33,223 nucleotides of DNA, taken from positions 1 through 33,223 of the forward strand of contig JAITSS010000040.1 of assembly GCA_031287565.1 (NCBI GenBank), given 5' to 3'. Shown here one piece after another: positions 31,725 to 33,223 of the stretch. The position numbers and the translations under genes are program-made. The stretch is from Desulfobulbaceae bacterium. Lineage in GTDB: Bacteria; Desulfobacterota; Desulfobulbia; Desulfobulbales; Desulfocapsaceae. Each line of letters starts with the position of its first letter. Within the stretch, counting starts at the first letter, position 1. The notes under the pieces were generated by a model. That model worked only from the letters and a program-made list of their open reading frames with translations, had not been told where the DNA came from and made no database searches.

Positions 31725-32945
31725 ATGTATACCTTGGCCGGAAAAAATATTGTTGTCGGGGTGTCAGGCAGTATCGCCGCCTTCAAGGTAGCGGGCTGGG
31801 TCAGCGCTTTAGCCAAAGCCGAAGCCAATGTCACGGTGATTATGACCGAGGCGGCGCAACGTTTCGTCACACCCCTGACCTTTGCCGCCTTGTCGGGCAA
31901 TCGGGTATACGGCGCGATGTTCGCGGCTGATGCTGGTGAGGAAATGACCCACATCCGTCTGGCGCGGGAAGCCGATGTCATGCTGATCGCCCCGGCTTCG
32001 GCGCAGACTCTGGCGCGGCTGGCGCATGGTTTGGCTGACGATCTGCTGGCGGTGACGACGCTGGCCACCCGCGCTCCGGTGCTCATCTGCCCGGCCATGA
32101 ACAGCGCCATGTATAGCCATGCGGCGACGCGGGCCAACCTCGAAACCCTGCGCGTTCACGGCTATCACCTGCTGCAAGCGGCATCAGGCGTCCTGGCCTG
32201 CGGCGAGGAGGGTCAGGGGCGTCTGGCTGAATGGCCGGATGTTCAGCCGTTTCTGCTGCGGTTGGTGACGCCGCAAGATTTGGCTAAAAAAAAGATTCTC
32301 GTCACCGCCGGGCCAACCAGGGAAGCCATTGATCCAGCGCGTTTTTTAAGTAATCGTTCTTCCGGTAAGATGGGCTATGCCCTGGCGCGGGCGGCGATGG
32401 CGCGCGGCGCGGAGGTGGTTTTGGTCAGTGGCCCAAGCGCCTTGCCTGACCCTGCTGGCGTTCGGGTTCGGCGGGTGATTTCCGCTTTGGATATGTACGA
32501 GGCGGTTCTCGCCGAGGCGGCGGACGCCGATGTGGTGATCAAAGCGGCGGCGGTGGCCGATTATCGCCCGGCGACAGTCTTTGATGAAAAGGTGAAAAAG
32601 GATCAAATCGATACGTCGCTGTCGCTCATCGCCAATCCCGACATTTTGCTTGAGTTGGGCCGCCGCAAACGACCAGGCCAAATCCTCATCGGTTTCGCTG
32701 CCGAAACGCGCAACCTCGAAGCGGCGGGACGGAAAAAACTGGCGGCGAAAAATCTCGATCTGATCGCGGTGAATAACGTCAAGGCGGCGGGCGGCGGTTT
32801 TGAGGCCGAGACCAACCAGCTTCTGCTGATTGGCCGCGACCAGGTAGCGCCGGAAGCATTGCCTTTAGTCAGCAAAGACGCAGCGGCGCATATGCTTTTA
32901 GACCGCGTGTCCTGGCTGTTCAGGCAGGCGGCGCGGTTGCAATGA
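31725..32945 (+). CDS. coaBC: bifunctional phosphopantothenoylcysteine decarboxylase / phosphopantothenate-cysteine ligase
   Basis: At 406 residues it has the normal CoaBC length. The CoaC half shows GVSGSIAAFK, the catalytic H76 (MTHIRLAR), PAMNSAMY and C159 (LACGEEGQGR). The CoaB half shows VTAGPTREAIDPARFLSNRSSGKMGYALARAA and IGFAAET. It makes 4'-phosphopantetheine from phosphopantothenate for CoA. No good ribosome site is seen: the start follows a terminator hairpin directly, with TTATG next to it. The initiation context is therefore odd. Confidence 0.96.
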   Translation: MYTLAGKNIVVGVSGSIAAFKVAGWVSALAKAEANVTVIMTEAAQRFVTPLTFAALSGNRVYGAMFAADAGEEMTHIRLAREADVMLIAPASAQTLARLAHGLADDLLAVTTLATRAPVLICPAMNSAMYSHAATRANLETLRVHGYHLLQAASGVLACGEEGQGRLAEWPDVQPFLLRLVTPQDLAKKKILVTAGPTREAIDPARFLSNRSSGKMGYALARAAMARGAEVVLVSGPSALPDPAGVRVRRVISALDMYEAVLAEAADADVVIKAAAVADYRPATVFDEKVKKDQIDTSLSLIANPDILLELGRRKRPGQILIGFAAETRNLEAAGRKKLAAKNLDLIAVNNVKAAGGGFEAETNQLLLIGRDQVAPEALPLVSKDAAAHMLLDRVSWLFRQAARLQ

Positions 32946-33064
32946 GAGATGAAGCCATCGTTGGCCTGCCCTAGGCGCTTAATGTGCTTCATTTATTGAT
33001 GCGCCCAGTGGCGGCTGACATTTGATTGGCCTATAAGCCAAAAGTATCTACATCCAAAGGATGT
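32946..33064. other. intergenic tail with two small hairpins
   Basis: AT-richer than the genes to its left. Two small inverted repeats are visible: TGGC/GCCA around 33027-33040 and ACATCC-aaa-GGATGT at 33050-33064, directly after the stop of the possible minus-strand gene. No plus-strand gene is supported. Confidence 0.4.
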
Positions 33065-33223
33065 CTACACAAGTCTTTCCGCAAGGGCGGGTATATTTTC
33101 TAGTAGGCTCTGTTTGAACTGGGATATTTTTGTTAGGTCGTAGTCCATGAATGCCAAAAAATCGTAAATTTGCAGAAGTACCAAAAGGCCGGACATTAAA
33201 ACACCCTTTGTTGGCGGGCGTTT
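33065..33223 (-). CDS. possible 3' end of a gene running off the right edge
   Basis: The minus strand is open for 52 codons from the edge to a TAG at 33065-33067. The C-terminal residues read LLVLLQIYDFLAFMDYD and KISQFKQSLLENIPALAERLV, a hydrophobic then amphipathic helix pattern that could be real. It could also be a short complete ORF starting at an internal ATG (43 residues). The base composition is more AT-rich than its neighbours, so it may be a transferred gene. No family is recognised. Confidence 0.35.
   Translation of the reverse strand, partial: KRPPTKGVLMSGLLVLLQIYDFLAFMDYDLTKISQFKQSLLENIPALAERLV

Noticed and set aside
31154..32137. 327-codon minus-strand frame spanning the BI-1 gene and coaBC
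   Set aside because: It runs across two real genes and a terminator; no domain or ribosome site.

Overview
The window looks like part of the chromosome of a Gram-negative, flagellated, probably anaerobic bacterium with a GC-rich genome. LptD, MltA and MltB point to an outer membrane. A MetF–MetV-type methylenetetrahydrofolate reductase fusion beside an NfnAB transhydrogenase, plus a bacteriohemerythrin, fit an anaerobe or microaerophile. A sigma-54 type flagellar promoter and a CheX/CheC-rich chemotaxis set suggest a Desulfobacterota (deltaproteobacterial) or deep proteobacterial lineage. That assignment is inference; no 16S or ribosomal protein gene is present. Gene order is dense and colinear with no clear mobile element, so this is mostly core genome with a few accessory spots.

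Layout: (1) 1-1485: a membrane-anchored J-domain protein with a doubtful 5' end, then about 425 bp without a recognisable gene. (2) 1486-3158, minus strand: a bacteriohemerythrin translationally coupled to an EAL c-di-GMP phosphodiesterase, a likely oxygen-to-second-messenger module. (3) 3365-7809: the metF-like gene (minus) diverging from nfnA-nfnB (plus), each closed by an intrinsic terminator. (4) 8031-11546, minus strand: cheY, two single-domain CheX proteins and a large protein with two CheC/CheX-like domains plus a degenerate receiver, with no kinase or receptor. A hairpin with a U-tract lies in the cheY leader and another between the two cheX genes. (5) 11713-12346: a small ORF overlapping a DUF2335 membrane protein. 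(6) 12514-22296: a sigma-54 promoter, a secreted TPR protein, then flgB-flgC-fliE-fliF-fliG-fliH-fliI-fliJ and rsmE, tightly packed. (7) 22379-24730, minus strand: an RNase E/G family gene followed 38 nt later by tRNA-Arg(ACG) with its own promoter and a terminator. (8) 25102-32945: divergent promoters for the RNase E/G gene and lptD, then lptD, mltB, mltA, an SAM hydroxide adenosyltransferase (DUF62), a BI-1/YccA membrane protein and coaBC. (9) 32946-33223: AT-richer tail with the end of a possible minus-strand gene running off the edge.

Functionally, regions 2, 4 and 6 all concern motility: c-di-GMP turnover, CheY-P dephosphorylation and the basal body, export ATPase and rotor. Region 8 is envelope biogenesis (LPS export, murein lysis) and CoA synthesis. 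No wholly new system is evident. The most unusual items are the kinase-less CheX/CheC cluster with its fused pseudo-receiver and tandem-repeat linker, the long structured leader predicted for the RNase E/G gene, the hairpin in the cheY leader, the RNase-E/tRNA arrangement and the DUF2335 overlapping pair.
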